From: Fimbriiglobus ruber
GTDB taxonomy: Bacteria; Planctomycetota; Planctomycetia; Gemmatales; Gemmataceae
DNA: 64,000 nt
NCBI RefSeq assembly: GCF_002197845.1
Contig: NZ_NIDE01000001.1
Location: 1,364,001 to 1,428,000 of the forward strand
Reading direction: 5' to 3'
A program made the position numbers and the translations under genes. Numbering within the stretch: position 1 is the stretch's first letter; every line of letters starts with the position of its first letter. This document shows, one piece after another, positions 1-8,458 of the stretch. The notes under the pieces were generated by a model that ran no database searches, was not told where the DNA came from, and saw only the letters and a program-made list of their open reading frames with translations.

Positions 1-19
1 ATCGCACCACACTTCAAAT

Positions 20-56
20 AACGCCGCCCTCCGATCCATCGGGGGGCGGCGGCGTT
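20..56 (-). terminator. Hairpin just past the end of the BBP7 gene
   Basis: A GC-rich inverted repeat (AACGCCGCC against GGCGGCGTT, with a further CCGAT/ATCGG inner pairing) lies 27 bp beyond the stop codon of the minus-strand gene. On the minus strand it is followed by TATTTGAAG, which is only weakly T-rich, so intrinsic termination is plausible but not certain. Confidence 0.5.
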
Positions 57-82
57 GACGGGCTGTGTTCCGTCATGTCGGA

Positions 83-1432
83 TTAATACCGGAACTGCAT
101 CCCGAGGTTGACCCCCTGGACCCAGAAGTCGGACGTGCGGACGCCGCCGGCCGGTTGGGTGCCGGTTCCGGTCGCGGGGGGAATCTGTTGCGTGTTGATC
201 ACCGGATCGATCTGGTTGCCGGGCCGGGCGACACTGTTTAAGTACAGGAACGAGTAGCCGGCGATGAGCCGGATGTGGTCGGAGACCTGATACCCGAAAT
301 TCACCGCCGCCGACGGGGCGACGCCGAACGAGTTCGTCGAATACGACCCGATGTTGCTCGGCAACGCGAGCAGACCACCCTCGTGGACGACCGACGGCCC
401 GCCGGGGGGCGTGATGGTCGTCGAACCGTCGATGTTAACTGTGCTATGGACAACCCCGAGCCCGACCGCCGCCCGGGCGCCCACCGACCACCGGCCCGCC
501 CACCACTCGCCGGCGAGCCCGACCTGGCCGCCGTAGAACGTGTTCTGCGTGCTGAACCGGTCCATCACGACGATGTTCGTCCCGGCCGGGACGCCCGGGG
601 TGCCGCCCAGTGCGGTCAGATTCTCGGTGACGGTCAACGTTTCGCCCAGGTTCAACACCTGGAAGCCGGTGATCAGGTCGACGCGGCCGGCGCACGAGCA
701 ACAAAGATTGTTCCGCAGGTTGATGTCCCCGCCGATGAAGTTGAGCGTGTCGCGGGTCGTGACCCCGCCGGCCAATATGCCGGGGTACGAGACGAGTTCG
801 GCGGCCGGCAGACCGGTCGAGCCGTCGATGTACGGCCGAGAGTAGATCGGGCTGCCGGGCGACGAGAAGCTGTTCGTATTCGACCCCTGGCCGAGGAAGA
901 AGAAGCTCCCGTCGAGCCCGCAGGTCTGCCCCTCGTCGAACCAGTACCCGCCCCGAACCCGGAACCCGGACAGGAGGCCGAACTGGTCCGTTCCGTTCCC
1001 GGCGAGGACCGTCGTGCCCGGAACGCCGAGGACGCCAGCGTTCGCCCGCGACGTGCCGCCCGGTGACGCCGTTACGAGCGCCGGTTGCGGGGTGCCGGAG
1101 GCGAACCACATCAAGTAGTCGGCTTCCACCCAGCAGCGACCGGGCGGCCCGCACGTCGGTTTGCAGCACGACGCGACGGGTTCGCACAGGGTCGAGGTCG
1201 GCGTTCCGCAACCGGTCGAAATGCCGTTGAAATTGGTGCCCAGCGGCGAGGACGCCGGGGCAGAAAATTGTGGCGGCGTGGACGGCACACCTGTCGCGGC
1301 GCCACTCGGGGCCGGCGATTGAACCACGACACTGGGGGCGGCAGTCTGCGAGGTGCCGGCCGCGGGCTGCACGGGGCCGGCGCCAGCAGCCTCCGTGAGT
1401 ACCATCAGCCCGAGCATGATATTGGGAAGCAA
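83..1432 (-). CDS. BBP7-family outer-membrane beta-barrel protein
   Basis: A 449-residue secreted protein. The N terminus is short and hydrophobic and is followed by a Pro/Ser/Ala-rich linker to about residue 75. A Cys-rich stretch ([12 protein letters not shown]) comes next, then [10 protein letters not shown], which is the opening of the planctomycete BBP7 family (PF07585). The rest is alternating polar and aromatic strands typical of a barrel, ending in QFRY with a C-terminal aromatic residue as in outer-membrane barrels. The start is a TTG preceded by GGAGG at six bases; an in-frame ATG lies five codons further in. The function of the family is unknown; a porin or structural role in the outer membrane is inference. 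A hairpin follows the gene. Confidence 0.8.
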
Positions 1433-1964
1433 GGTAGTCCTCCTGACCGCGTTGCAGGGGATTGGTAAAAGCTCCGTTCTCTGCCGGAGGTGAAGAAGGT
1501 ATCGGAAGTCTCTTTAGGCTCCCGCGAGAGGCGCGGATCGTATGAAATCTAACTTCAAAATGTGGTGTCCCTACAACTGACACGACGGGAACGGCAGGCA
1601 AAATGATGTCGCCAGTCACGACCTGAACAATCGCGAGTCTCCACTCGGGCACCGTTCCAATCAGGCCCTCGATTAAATGCCGATTATCCCGGTTTCTCAG
1701 ACGAACCCGCACAATCGATACGCCCGCCATTTCACACTCAGCGCTCTTTCGATCGGGCCTGTGAAGGGTACGCCGGTGGTCCGTCAGCTTTCGGTAAGCG
1801 GGCAGGGCTGACCACTGGGGCAGTCGTCTCGACTGGTTCGTGGACCTCGGGACGCCGGTCCCCTGCCAAATCAAGTCGGCGTCCCTGTTTTCGCCGGCTC
1901 GGCTCCTTACCATTCCTTTGAACTCCCCTGCACCACTGCCGCTATTCACACCGCTGGTCGCGTC
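1433..1964. other. Intergenic region between divergent genes, no gene seen
   Basis: This 530-bp stretch separates the minus-strand BBP7 gene from the plus-strand CbiM-like gene and must hold both promoters. I looked for a cobalamin or NiCo riboswitch upstream of the transporter. I found only a short ACCACTGG string near 1812, without the surrounding conserved elements, so I do not call one. Confidence 0.4.
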
Positions 1965-2846
1965 ATGCTTTTCGCGGTTCACCTCTCCGACGGAATACTC
2001 ACTTCTGTTTGGGAAATCGGCGGATGGATCGGGACCGCGTTACTGTTGGCGGTCGCCTGCCGCAAGGTGACTGAGTCTGAAATCCCGCGTATCGGCGTGA
2101 TGACGGCCGCCTTCTTCGTCGCCTCACAAGTCCACCTGCCCCTGGGCGGCGTCTCCGCGCATCTGTTGCTGAACGGGTTGGTCGGCGTGATCCTCGTCCT
2201 TCGGGCGCCTCTGGCGATCGCCGTGGGGCTGGTCTTGCAGGCGCTTCTTTTCGGGCACGGCGGGTTCTACGTCCTGGGCGTTAACGTCTGTGTGTCGGCT
2301 GTACCAGCGTTGATCGCCGGGATCGCGTTCGCCCCTTTGCATCGGCTGGGCCTCTTGCAGCGAAAGCCGGTGCGGTTCGCCGCCACGACCGCAATCGCGC
2401 TGGTCTGGCTCGCGACGGCAGTGGTCGCCCTGCAATGGGTCCGCTCGCGAATGCAGACCAATTCGAGCCCATTCCCGGACGACCCGGCCCTGTGGTGGGT
2501 GGCCGACCCGTGGGTCGCGGTCAGCCTGATCGTCGCGGCCGCCGTAGTCGGCCGGGCGGAACGGTGGTTGGAAGCGGACCCGGAATTCCCGATCGGCCTG
2601 CTGCTCGGCGCGGCGACGGCTTACGCCACGGTCGGGTTGAATTGTTTCGTACTTTGGGCGGGTGGGAAGCAAGAGGTGCGCGGACTGGCGGGGTTGGTGC
2701 TGCTCGCCCATTTGCCGATCGTCGCGCTCGAGGCGATCGGCGTCGGCTTCGTCGTCGCGTTCCTCGCGAAAGCCAAGCCGGAGTGGCTGGGCACGGCGAA
2801 GCCCCTACTCACGACAAGCGAGACGACATCAGCCTCTACTGATTGA
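1965..2846 (+). CDS. CbiM/NikM-like ECF transporter substrate component
   Basis: A 293-residue polytopic membrane protein. Two blocks identify it: HLSDGIL at residues 6-12, matching the N-terminal metal-site region of CbiM/NikM, and VHLPLGGVSAHLLLNG at 56-71, matching the family's H-P-GG-S-H-L signature. At least six hydrophobic segments follow, so it should be the substrate-specificity component that imports cobalt, nickel or a related ligand with ECF ATPases. No CbiN, CbiQ or CbiO gene is in the window, so its partners lie elsewhere. In characterised CbiM/NikM the histidine is residue 2 and binds metal with the free N terminus; here it is residue 6. The 3' end overlaps the convergent htrA gene by 11 bp. 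Confidence 0.8.
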   Translation: MLFAVHLSDGILTSVWEIGGWIGTALLLAVACRKVTESEIPRIGVMTAAFFVASQVHLPLGGVSAHLLLNGLVGVILVLRAPLAIAVGLVLQALLFGHGGFYVLGVNVCVSAVPALIAGIAFAPLHRLGLLQRKPVRFAATTAIALVWLATAVVALQWVRSRMQTNSSPFPDDPALWWVADPWVAVSLIVAAAVVGRAERWLEADPEFPIGLLLGAATAYATVGLNCFVLWAGGKQEVRGLAGLVLLAHLPIVALEAIGVGFVVAFLAKAKPEWLGTAKPLLTTSETTSASTD

Positions 2847-4359
2847 CTTTCAGCACGACGAAATCGATCTCGCCCGTCGGCCGATACACGGCCAACAGTG
2901 CCCCTCGATCGGGGCTCGCCGCCGCGAGCGCGGTGGCGAATTCGTTCGGCGTACCGACGGCCGTCTTGTCCACTTTGACGACGATCGTCCCCGACCCCAA
3001 TCCGGCCCGCTCCCCTGCCCCGCCGCGGTCGACACTCACAATCACCACGCCCCGCGCGTTCCGCGGGACGCCGAGTGAGGCTGCGTTTTCCGTGGTCAAT
3101 TCCGCGACCGACACCCCGGTTCCGGGAATCGGGGTACCGGTCAGGGCCGCCAGGGCGGGCGTCCGGACGCCGTAGTTTTGCGGCTGCTCCTCGATAATGA
3201 CCGTCCGCGCCACCGCTTTGCCGTCGCGCACACACGTCAACTCGATCTGTTCACCGGGAGAGAGTTTGGCCACGACCTTCGACAGCGTGTTGGCCCCGCT
3301 CACCGCGTTGCCGCCCACGGCAGTAATCACGTCGCCGACCTTGATGCCGGCCTTCGCCGCCGGAGAGTTCGCGGTGATCTGGTTCACGATGACGGCCGCG
3401 CCGCGGGCGATGCCGAGTTGCCCGGCCGTGGTCGCGTCGAGTTCCCGGATCGAGAGCCCGAGGTAGCCGCGCTGGACGACGCCGGTCTTGAGCAACTGCC
3501 GGGCGACCTCCCGCGCGAGGTTGCTGCTGATCGCGAGGCCGACGCCCTGGAAGCCCCCGCTCCGCGATTTGATCGCGGCACAGATGCCGATGACCTGTCC
3601 GTCCAAGTTCACCAGCGGGCCGCCGCTGTTGCCCGGGTTGATCGCGGCGTCGGTCTGGAGGAAATCTTCGTACTGGTTGAGCTTCAAGTTTTGGCGGCTC
3701 TTCGCGCTGACGATCCCGTGCGTGACCGACCCCGCCAGGCCGAACGGCGCGCCCACCGCGAGGACGCGGTCGCCGACTTCCATCGCGTCGCTGGCGCCGA
3801 GTTCCACAAACGGAAAGGGTTTGTCGGCGGACAGTTTGATGATCGCGAGATCCGTTTTGGGGTCGCGGCGGATGTCCTTGGAAGCGATCTTCCGGCCGTC
3901 CTGCAACGACACTTCGACGGTATCCGCTCCCTCGACAACGTGGAAGTTGGTGAGGACGACTCCAGCCGGGTCGATGATCACGCCCGACCCGAAACCGAGG
4001 TTCGGGTCGGAATCGTCGTTCCCTTGAAAGAACTGGCGGAACTCCTCGGGAACCCCCGGCGGGAGCGGGGCGGGCCGGCGTGGGGCGGCCGGCTTCTTGG
4101 CCGCGAGCGCTTTGGCCTCAATGCTCACGACGCCGGGCAACACCTTTTTGACCACGTCGCGGAACGTCAGGAGATCGCGCGGCGGGGAGGGGTGCGACGG
4201 CGTCGAATCAATGAACGTTCGGGGGGTAGGCAAGGAGGGTAACGGGGGGGGAACGGGGACGGTACCCTGGCCGCGGAGTCCATCCGTCGCACACATCGCC
4301 ACGAGGACGCCCACACCAAGCCCGACCACGGCGGCCGGTCGCCGAGAACTTTTGCTCAC
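2836..4359 (-). CDS. HtrA/Deg-type serine protease with two PDZ domains
   Basis: A periplasmic or envelope protease that would degrade or refold damaged proteins. From the GTG chosen here it has 507 residues: a hydrophobic signal (about 8-30), a Pro-rich linker, a trypsin-like domain with triad His140 (TNFHVVEG), Asp170 (KTDLAII) and Ser245 (NPGNSGGPLVN), and two PDZ domains (about 285-375 and 410-507). The upstream in-frame GTG at 4416 would add 19 residues. The inner GTG is preferred because GAGGAGGG stands just before it and the signal peptide follows directly. The second PDZ runs to the end with no truncation. The gene converges on the CbiM-like gene with an 11-bp overlap. Confidence 0.93.
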   Translation of the reverse strand: MSKSSRRPAAVVGLGVGVLVAMCATDGLRGQGTVPVPPPLPSLPTPRTFIDSTPSHPSPPRDLLTFRDVVKKVLPGVVSIEAKALAAKKPAAPRRPAPLPPGVPEEFRQFFQGNDDSDPNLGFGSGVIIDPAGVVLTNFHVVEGADTVEVSLQDGRKIASKDIRRDPKTDLAIIKLSADKPFPFVELGASDAMEVGDRVLAVGAPFGLAGSVTHGIVSAKSRQNLKLNQYEDFLQTDAAINPGNSGGPLVNLDGQVIGICAAIKSRSGGFQGVGLAISSNLAREVARQLLKTGVVQRGYLGLSIRELDATTAGQLGIARGAAVIVNQITANSPAAKAGIKVGDVITAVGGNAVSGANTLSKVVAKLSPGEQIELTCVRDGKAVARTVIIEEQPQNYGVRTPALAALTGTPIPGTGVSVAELTTENAASLGVPRNARGVVIVSVDRGGAGERAGLGSGTIVVKVDKTAVGTPNEFATALAAASPDRGALLAVYRPTGEIDFVVLKVNQ

Positions 4360-4786
4360 CGGAATACCCTCCTCTGGCGTGTCGACAAACAGACCTGGGG
4401 CCACCGGCGGTCGCACCTCTCGTCGGCTTATGCGGGGTGCTGAACGTCAAAAATGATGCGCCGACCCGTCCCGGGCTGAACTATTCTACCCCACCGGACG
4501 TGAGCGAAAGGGTGTTTATTCCAGCGAATTTGGGGGTCGACTCGGAGTCGCAGGGGAGATGGGGTCTGGTCAGCTTGGGCAAACTAGAAAGACTCTACCA
4601 ACTGGGTCGGGACACGCCGGATATCATCCGGTCGCGTTTGTTCGACCCACTTCCTGCCTGGGATGGGCACAATGCACTACCGCCGCGGTTCCTCGCCAGT
4701 CCAATGCGTGGCTATCTCGATGGGCCTTATACTCTGCGTGGTCGGGAATGAGACGATTGGTTTTTCCCTAACGCAGACGTCTTTGG

Positions 4787-4960
4787 GCGAGCGGGAGACG
4801 TGAGTCCCCTGATTCTCGACCCGGAAGACACCGTCAATTTCGTTCACCAAAGATTCATGACTGCGTAAGGAGTTCACGACGACGCAAACCGGCAGTTTCT
4901 TCCGCGTCGAGAATCGTTTCTTCCGCGTCGAGAATCAGGGGACTCACGTCCCCCGCTCGC
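4787..4960. repeat. 34-bp inverted repeat enclosing 106 bp
   Basis: Positions 4787-4820 and 4927-4960 are reverse complements over 34 bp with one mismatch; the shared core includes GACTCACGT. The element ends ten bases before the stop of the zinc-ribbon ORF. It could be a small non-autonomous mobile element or a hairpin terminator region. No second copy is visible in the window. Confidence 0.7.
4895..4936. repeat. Perfect 21-bp tandem duplication
   Basis: The unit beginning GTTTCTTCCGCG occurs twice back to back without a mismatch (4895-4915 and 4916-4936). It abuts and partly overlaps the right arm of the inverted repeat at 4787-4960, so the duplication probably arose by slippage or repair at that hairpin. 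Confidence 0.8.
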
Positions 4961-4969
4961 CGTTGAACC

Positions 4970-5197
4970 TTACCCAGACACCCGCGCGGGCTCGACGCTC
5001 GCGATCAGGGTCCACGGGTAACGCCGGCCGCGGGCTTTCAGGGGTTCTGGCTCGGGACAGTTCAGAGTGTACGCCCCGCAACTCGGGCAGGGGCGGGACT
5101 CGACGGCCTCGCGGGCCAGCGCGGACCAGTTGCCGGTCATTTTCCACGAGCGGTCGCACGACCCGCACGTCACCTTCCATGTACTCACTTCAGTCAC
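4970..5197 (-). CDS. Small zinc-ribbon-like protein
   Basis: A 75-residue ORF with two CxxC knuckles, CGSC near residue 11 and CPSC near residue 37. This is the spacing of a zinc-ribbon or rubredoxin-like metal site. The start is a GTG, with other GTG codons just inside, and no strong Shine-Dalgarno decides between them. The two knuckles are the only strong argument that the ORF is real; the rest of the sequence resembles no family I know. It lies upstream of the inverted repeat at 4787-4960 and downstream of the glycosyltransferase gene on the same strand, with a 68-bp gap. A metal-binding or nucleic-acid role is speculative. Confidence 0.5.
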   Translation of the reverse strand: MTEVSTWKVTCGSCDRSWKMTGNWSALAREAVESRPCPSCGAYTLNCPEPEPLKARGRRYPWTLIASVEPARVSG

Positions 5198-5265
5198 CCA
5201 TCCGTTATGTTCACCCGCGAGCCGTCTGGTCCGGCCGCGGGCGTGGTCAACCGGAAAGAGCGAAG

Positions 5266-6954
5266 TTAATACCCCGCGTCCCGCCGTTCGCCCGGGTTCG
5301 CGGGAAACCCCTTGAACCCGTAAAGAACCCGAACCGACCAGTCTGCCACCGGGATTCCGCCGTCTGAGGCAATGACCTCGACTGGTGGATCAACCCGGTC
5401 GAAAGCTCGTTCTAGTTCGGGGCTCAGATCGCCAACGTACACGAACGTCCGACCCCGGAATGCTTGCGCGTCGGCGAGCGGGTTCGGGTGCCAAAAATCA
5501 TATTGGCTGTGCCTGTCGTCCAGGGCCGCCCCGAACGTGAATGTTTCCGGGTGATTCCGGCAATAAAAAGCCAACTCACCCGGCACGAACCAGGTCATCG
5601 CGGCCACGGGTGGGTCATACCCCTCGACCGCGCGGACGCGCTCCCGAGCCTCGTCCACCGCGCGGGCGAGTGTTCGCCAGCCTTGAAGGCGACAGGTCGG
5701 GTCGAGTTTCCGAACCGGCGTCGGATTGGTCGGCGTCGGCTCACTTACGAGTGATGCCAGAACTGGGCGAATCATCCACGGGAAGCGGACCACGACCCCG
5801 CCGGCCAACCCGCCCACAATACCCAAAGCAAGGAATCCGCTGGCCGTCCGCCGGTACCACGGGCGCGGGTCCACGATCTGACGGCTCACCCATGCGACCG
5901 CCAGCACACAGCCGGTCACGTAAGCCGCCGCGGGCCAGTTCGGCTGGCCTTTGGCTTTGACGGACGCGACGGCGAACAGTGCCCAGACCGGCACCGACGT
6001 CCACCAGAGGAACGCGACCCCTATGTCCCCTTCCCTTCCCCGCCGCGGGGCAAACCAGACGGCAGCTCCGACCCACGCCACGAACCAGTACCCGAACAAC
6101 AGGCCGAACTGTCCGCCCACGTAATCGAGCAGTCCCAGGAAGCCGGCGAACTCGGCCACCGGCTCCCCGTCCCGCCCCGGACCGGCCGCCATCGTGAATA
6201 TGTGCCGGATGCTGACCCAGTCGTGGCCCGCGTTCCAAATACCAATCGGGATGAGCCCGACCGTCGCGATCGCACACATGAGGGCGAAGCCGCGCTTTGC
6301 AGGTGGGGTCCATCCACCGGCCCAAAACAGGTGGGCCGCGACGCACGCGGGGAACAGCACCATCGTTTGCTTCGCGAGCAGACCGGCCGCGCAAACCGCG
6401 CCGGCCGCGGCCCACACCCACCACCACCCGCCGGTCACGCCCCGTTGAACGAACACGCAGGCCCACGCCCAGCAGCAGAGGTACGGCGCGTCGATCGTGA
6501 TCATGACGGAGCCGGCAGTCAACGGCGGAACGGTGAGGACGAGGGCGGTGACGACGAGCGCGAAACGATTGCTGACAAAGGTCTGCCTGGCGAGCTTGAA
6601 GATCGCGGTCAGGAGCAAGACGTTACACAGCACCGCCGGCGCGCGAACGGCCGGCATGAGTGTTCCGGTCGTCTGCACCGCGAAGTCGCCAAGCAGTTCA
6701 CACCCGCCCCGGATGAGCAGGGCGATGAGCGGCCCCTTGCTGTAGTAACACCAGTCGAGCCGCCGCGACCAGTCCCAGTAGTGCGCCTCGTCCGGCGACA
6801 GATCGACGGGGCACGCGAGGAAGAGGTAAAGTAGGTTGACGACGGTGAAGCCAACGATCAGCGCGCAAGCGACCCGCCGCGCCGACAGAAAGTTGGCGGA
6901 GACTTTCCCGGTGAGCGGGAGTGGAATCGGGTTCTTGGCAATTGTCGCCGTCAT
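5266..6954 (-). CDS. GT39-type membrane glycosyltransferase (ArnT/PMT_2-like)
   Basis: A 562-residue polytopic membrane protein. After the first membrane helix (about 30-48) comes SPDEAHYWDWSRRLDWCYYSKGP, where Asp55-Glu56 matches the catalytic acidic pair in the first extracytoplasmic loop of the ArnT/PMT_2 family. About ten further hydrophobic helices follow to near residue 390. A soluble C-terminal domain then contains WFVPGELAFYCRNHPE. Such enzymes move a sugar from a polyprenyl-phosphate carrier to lipid or protein on the outer face of the cytoplasmic membrane; the acceptor cannot be told from sequence. The start is an ATG behind AACGGA. The family call is firm, the substrate unknown. 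Confidence 0.87.
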   Translation of the reverse strand: MTATIAKNPIPLPLTGKVSANFLSARRVACALIVGFTVVNLLYLFLACPVDLSPDEAHYWDWSRRLDWCYYSKGPLIALLIRGGCELLGDFAVQTTGTLMPAVRAPAVLCNVLLLTAIFKLARQTFVSNRFALVVTALVLTVPPLTAGSVMITIDAPYLCCWAWACVFVQRGVTGGWWWVWAAAGAVCAAGLLAKQTMVLFPACVAAHLFWAGGWTPPAKRGFALMCAIATVGLIPIGIWNAGHDWVSIRHIFTMAAGPGRDGEPVAEFAGFLGLLDYVGGQFGLLFGYWFVAWVGAAVWFAPRRGREGDIGVAFLWWTSVPVWALFAVASVKAKGQPNWPAAAYVTGCVLAVAWVSRQIVDPRPWYRRTASGFLALGIVGGLAGGVVVRFPWMIRPVLASLVSEPTPTNPTPVRKLDPTCRLQGWRTLARAVDEARERVRAVEGYDPPVAAMTWFVPGELAFYCRNHPETFTFGAALDDRHSQYDFWHPNPLADAQAFRGRTFVYVGDLSPELERAFDRVDPPVEVIASDGGIPVADWSVRVLYGFKGFPANPGERRDAGY

Positions 6955-7399
6955 TCCGTTTTGAACAATTCTCGGGTCATCGGGCCGGTTGAGGGGCGCG
7001 GCGTGGTTGTAAACTGCCCCGATTGGCCCGTCAAGGTAGGCTTGGGAAGGCTCGTAAACTGGTGTAAATGACGAAAACCGTAGTGTCGCGCGCGCGTCCG
7101 GACGCGAGTGCAGGCGAAAGCTCTGGGCGACGAACCCTCCCCATCTCGCTCACGTGCGACAGAGTGACCGGTGCCGAGACCGGGCAGGTCGAGGGCTCGC
7201 AGGCTCTTTCGGACAGGGCCTCGCTTAGGTTCCGGTCGTTTCGGAGGTTCCGCGGCTAAAAATCGTATTTTGGGGAGACTGGATAGACATGGACTACGCT
7301 GGACGATCTGGTCAATGTTTATTAAATGCTATTAAGAATTACGATCTGATTGAGGAGCATATGCGTTTCGGGACGGCCCCGGCGAATCGCGACGAATGT
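6955..7399. other. Intergenic region, no gene seen
   Basis: About 445 bp upstream of the glycosyltransferase gene and downstream of the small gene at 7477-7956. Short open frames here have neither a good ribosome binding site nor plausible composition. It probably carries the glycosyltransferase promoter on the minus strand. Confidence 0.4.
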
Positions 7400-7438
7400 C
7401 TGCGGCGGTGTCCTTCGGAGGAAGCGACACCGCCGCAG
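7400..7438 (-). terminator. 13-bp perfect hairpin downstream of the 159-residue gene
   Basis: CTGCGGCGGTGTC (7400-7412) pairs perfectly with 7426-7438. The 13-base loop can itself fold (CTTC against GAAG). It lies 39 bp past the stop codon of the minus-strand gene. There is no T-run after it, so termination would be factor-dependent, or the hairpin protects an mRNA end. Confidence 0.55.
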
Positions 7439-7476
7439 GTTTGCACCATGATTCCTGTTCGCACACCAGAAACCAT

Positions 7477-7956
7477 TCAACCCGCGATATCCCCGACCAC
7501 CTTGGCCAACCCTTCGTGCGTAATGATGAACGGAATCTGCTCGCGGCGGGCACCGATGGCGTGCTCGGATTTGAACCGGCGGATCGACGCTTTCGCCAAC
7601 CCGGCCAATCGCACTTCAAAATAAAGAACGTCGTTCCCGCGGCTCCCCGGAGTGTCGCTTCGGAGGAGGGCTGCGGACTGGTGCTGGTCGATCTCCACGA
7701 CCTTGAGCTTTTCCGGCAACCCGGTCACGCTGGCCGCGATGCGGTCGGCCCACGCCGACAAGGTCAGTGAGGCGTCGGCCTGGCCGACCCGGTCGAGGGC
7801 GACTTCCCAGACCTGGCAGCCGAGCGTGTCCGTGCGGTCGGCCTCGATGCGGACCGCCCAGCCGCTGTCGGCGAACGTCTCGGCCCAGCTGTGACGCCCG
7901 TCGCCGGCTGGCTTCCATTCTCCGAGTTTCGTTTGGAGCGTTTCAGCCAGGGTCAT
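7477..7956 (-). CDS. Conserved-looking cytoplasmic protein of unknown function
   Basis: A 159-residue soluble protein without signal peptide or membrane helix. It has a balanced composition, with alternating predicted strands and helices throughout (for example GCQVWEVALDRV and DVLYFEVRLAGLAKASIRRF). The ATG has a GGAG seven bases upstream, and a hairpin follows the gene, both of which support a real gene. I do not recognise the family. The C terminus, REQIPFIITHEGLAKVVGDIAG, has the look of a small alpha/beta fold. Neighbours give no functional hint: a glycosyltransferase on one side and a broken DUF1559 gene on the other, both on the same strand but with gaps of about 500 bp. Confidence 0.7.
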   Translation of the reverse strand: MTLAETLQTKLGEWKPAGDGRHSWAETFADSGWAVRIEADRTDTLGCQVWEVALDRVGQADASLTLSAWADRIAASVTGLPEKLKVVEIDQHQSAALLRSDTPGSRGNDVLYFEVRLAGLAKASIRRFKSEHAIGARREQIPFIITHEGLAKVVGDIAG

Positions 7957-8418
7957 GATCGACTCCGATGATTGAGTGGGTCCAGACTGTCCCGCCGAAA
8001 GAATCGGCCGCCCACTTTCATCGGCGGGCGATTCAGCGCGGACCAGCGACCCAGGTGGTATTAAAGTCAGTGAAAACGATTCGCGGCTGCGCGATTCAAC
8101 TCTACCCCATTATACCCACATCGCAATGGCAACTCACCCTGGTAGTGGGGGTTGCGTGAAAGTGGGTAAGTGAGGCAAAAGTGCCGTAGTCCGGCGTGTC
8201 CAAAATTGGTTGACGCTCGCACGCTTTGAGCGGATGGCAGCTGCAATCGCATTTCTGACAGAAAGTGAAAGTTCATTGGGAGGGAAAAGACACGACACGG
8301 GTGGAGTTCGATCCGCCCGAAAACGAGTGAGCGTCATAAGAATGAGTGGAAAATCAGTCCGTATGACGATGCTTCCGGTTCAACTACTCCGAAGAACTGA
8401 AAACCAGGGCTATGAATC
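7957..8418. other. Intergenic region, no gene seen
   Basis: About 460 bp upstream of the 159-residue gene and downstream of the broken DUF1559 gene. Both strands carry only short frames without ribosome binding sites. No long repeat was noticed. Confidence 0.4.
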
Positions 8419-8440
8419 GGCCGGGTGAGGTTACCCGGCC
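8419..8440 (-). terminator. 8-bp perfect hairpin after the broken DUF1559 gene
   Basis: GGCCGGGT pairs with ACCCGGCC across a six-base loop, 18 bp past the stop of the minus-strand DUF1559 frame. A closely similar hairpin (10481-10502) follows the second DUF1559 gene, so it belongs to the duplicated cassette. There is no T-run. Confidence 0.5.
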
Positions 8441-8458
8441 GGACGAGGGAATTCACCG

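Noticed and set aside
1800-1830. Possible cobalamin-riboswitch element upstream of the CbiM-like gene
   Set aside because: Only a GACCACTGG-like string is present; the B12 box and other conserved paired elements are missing.
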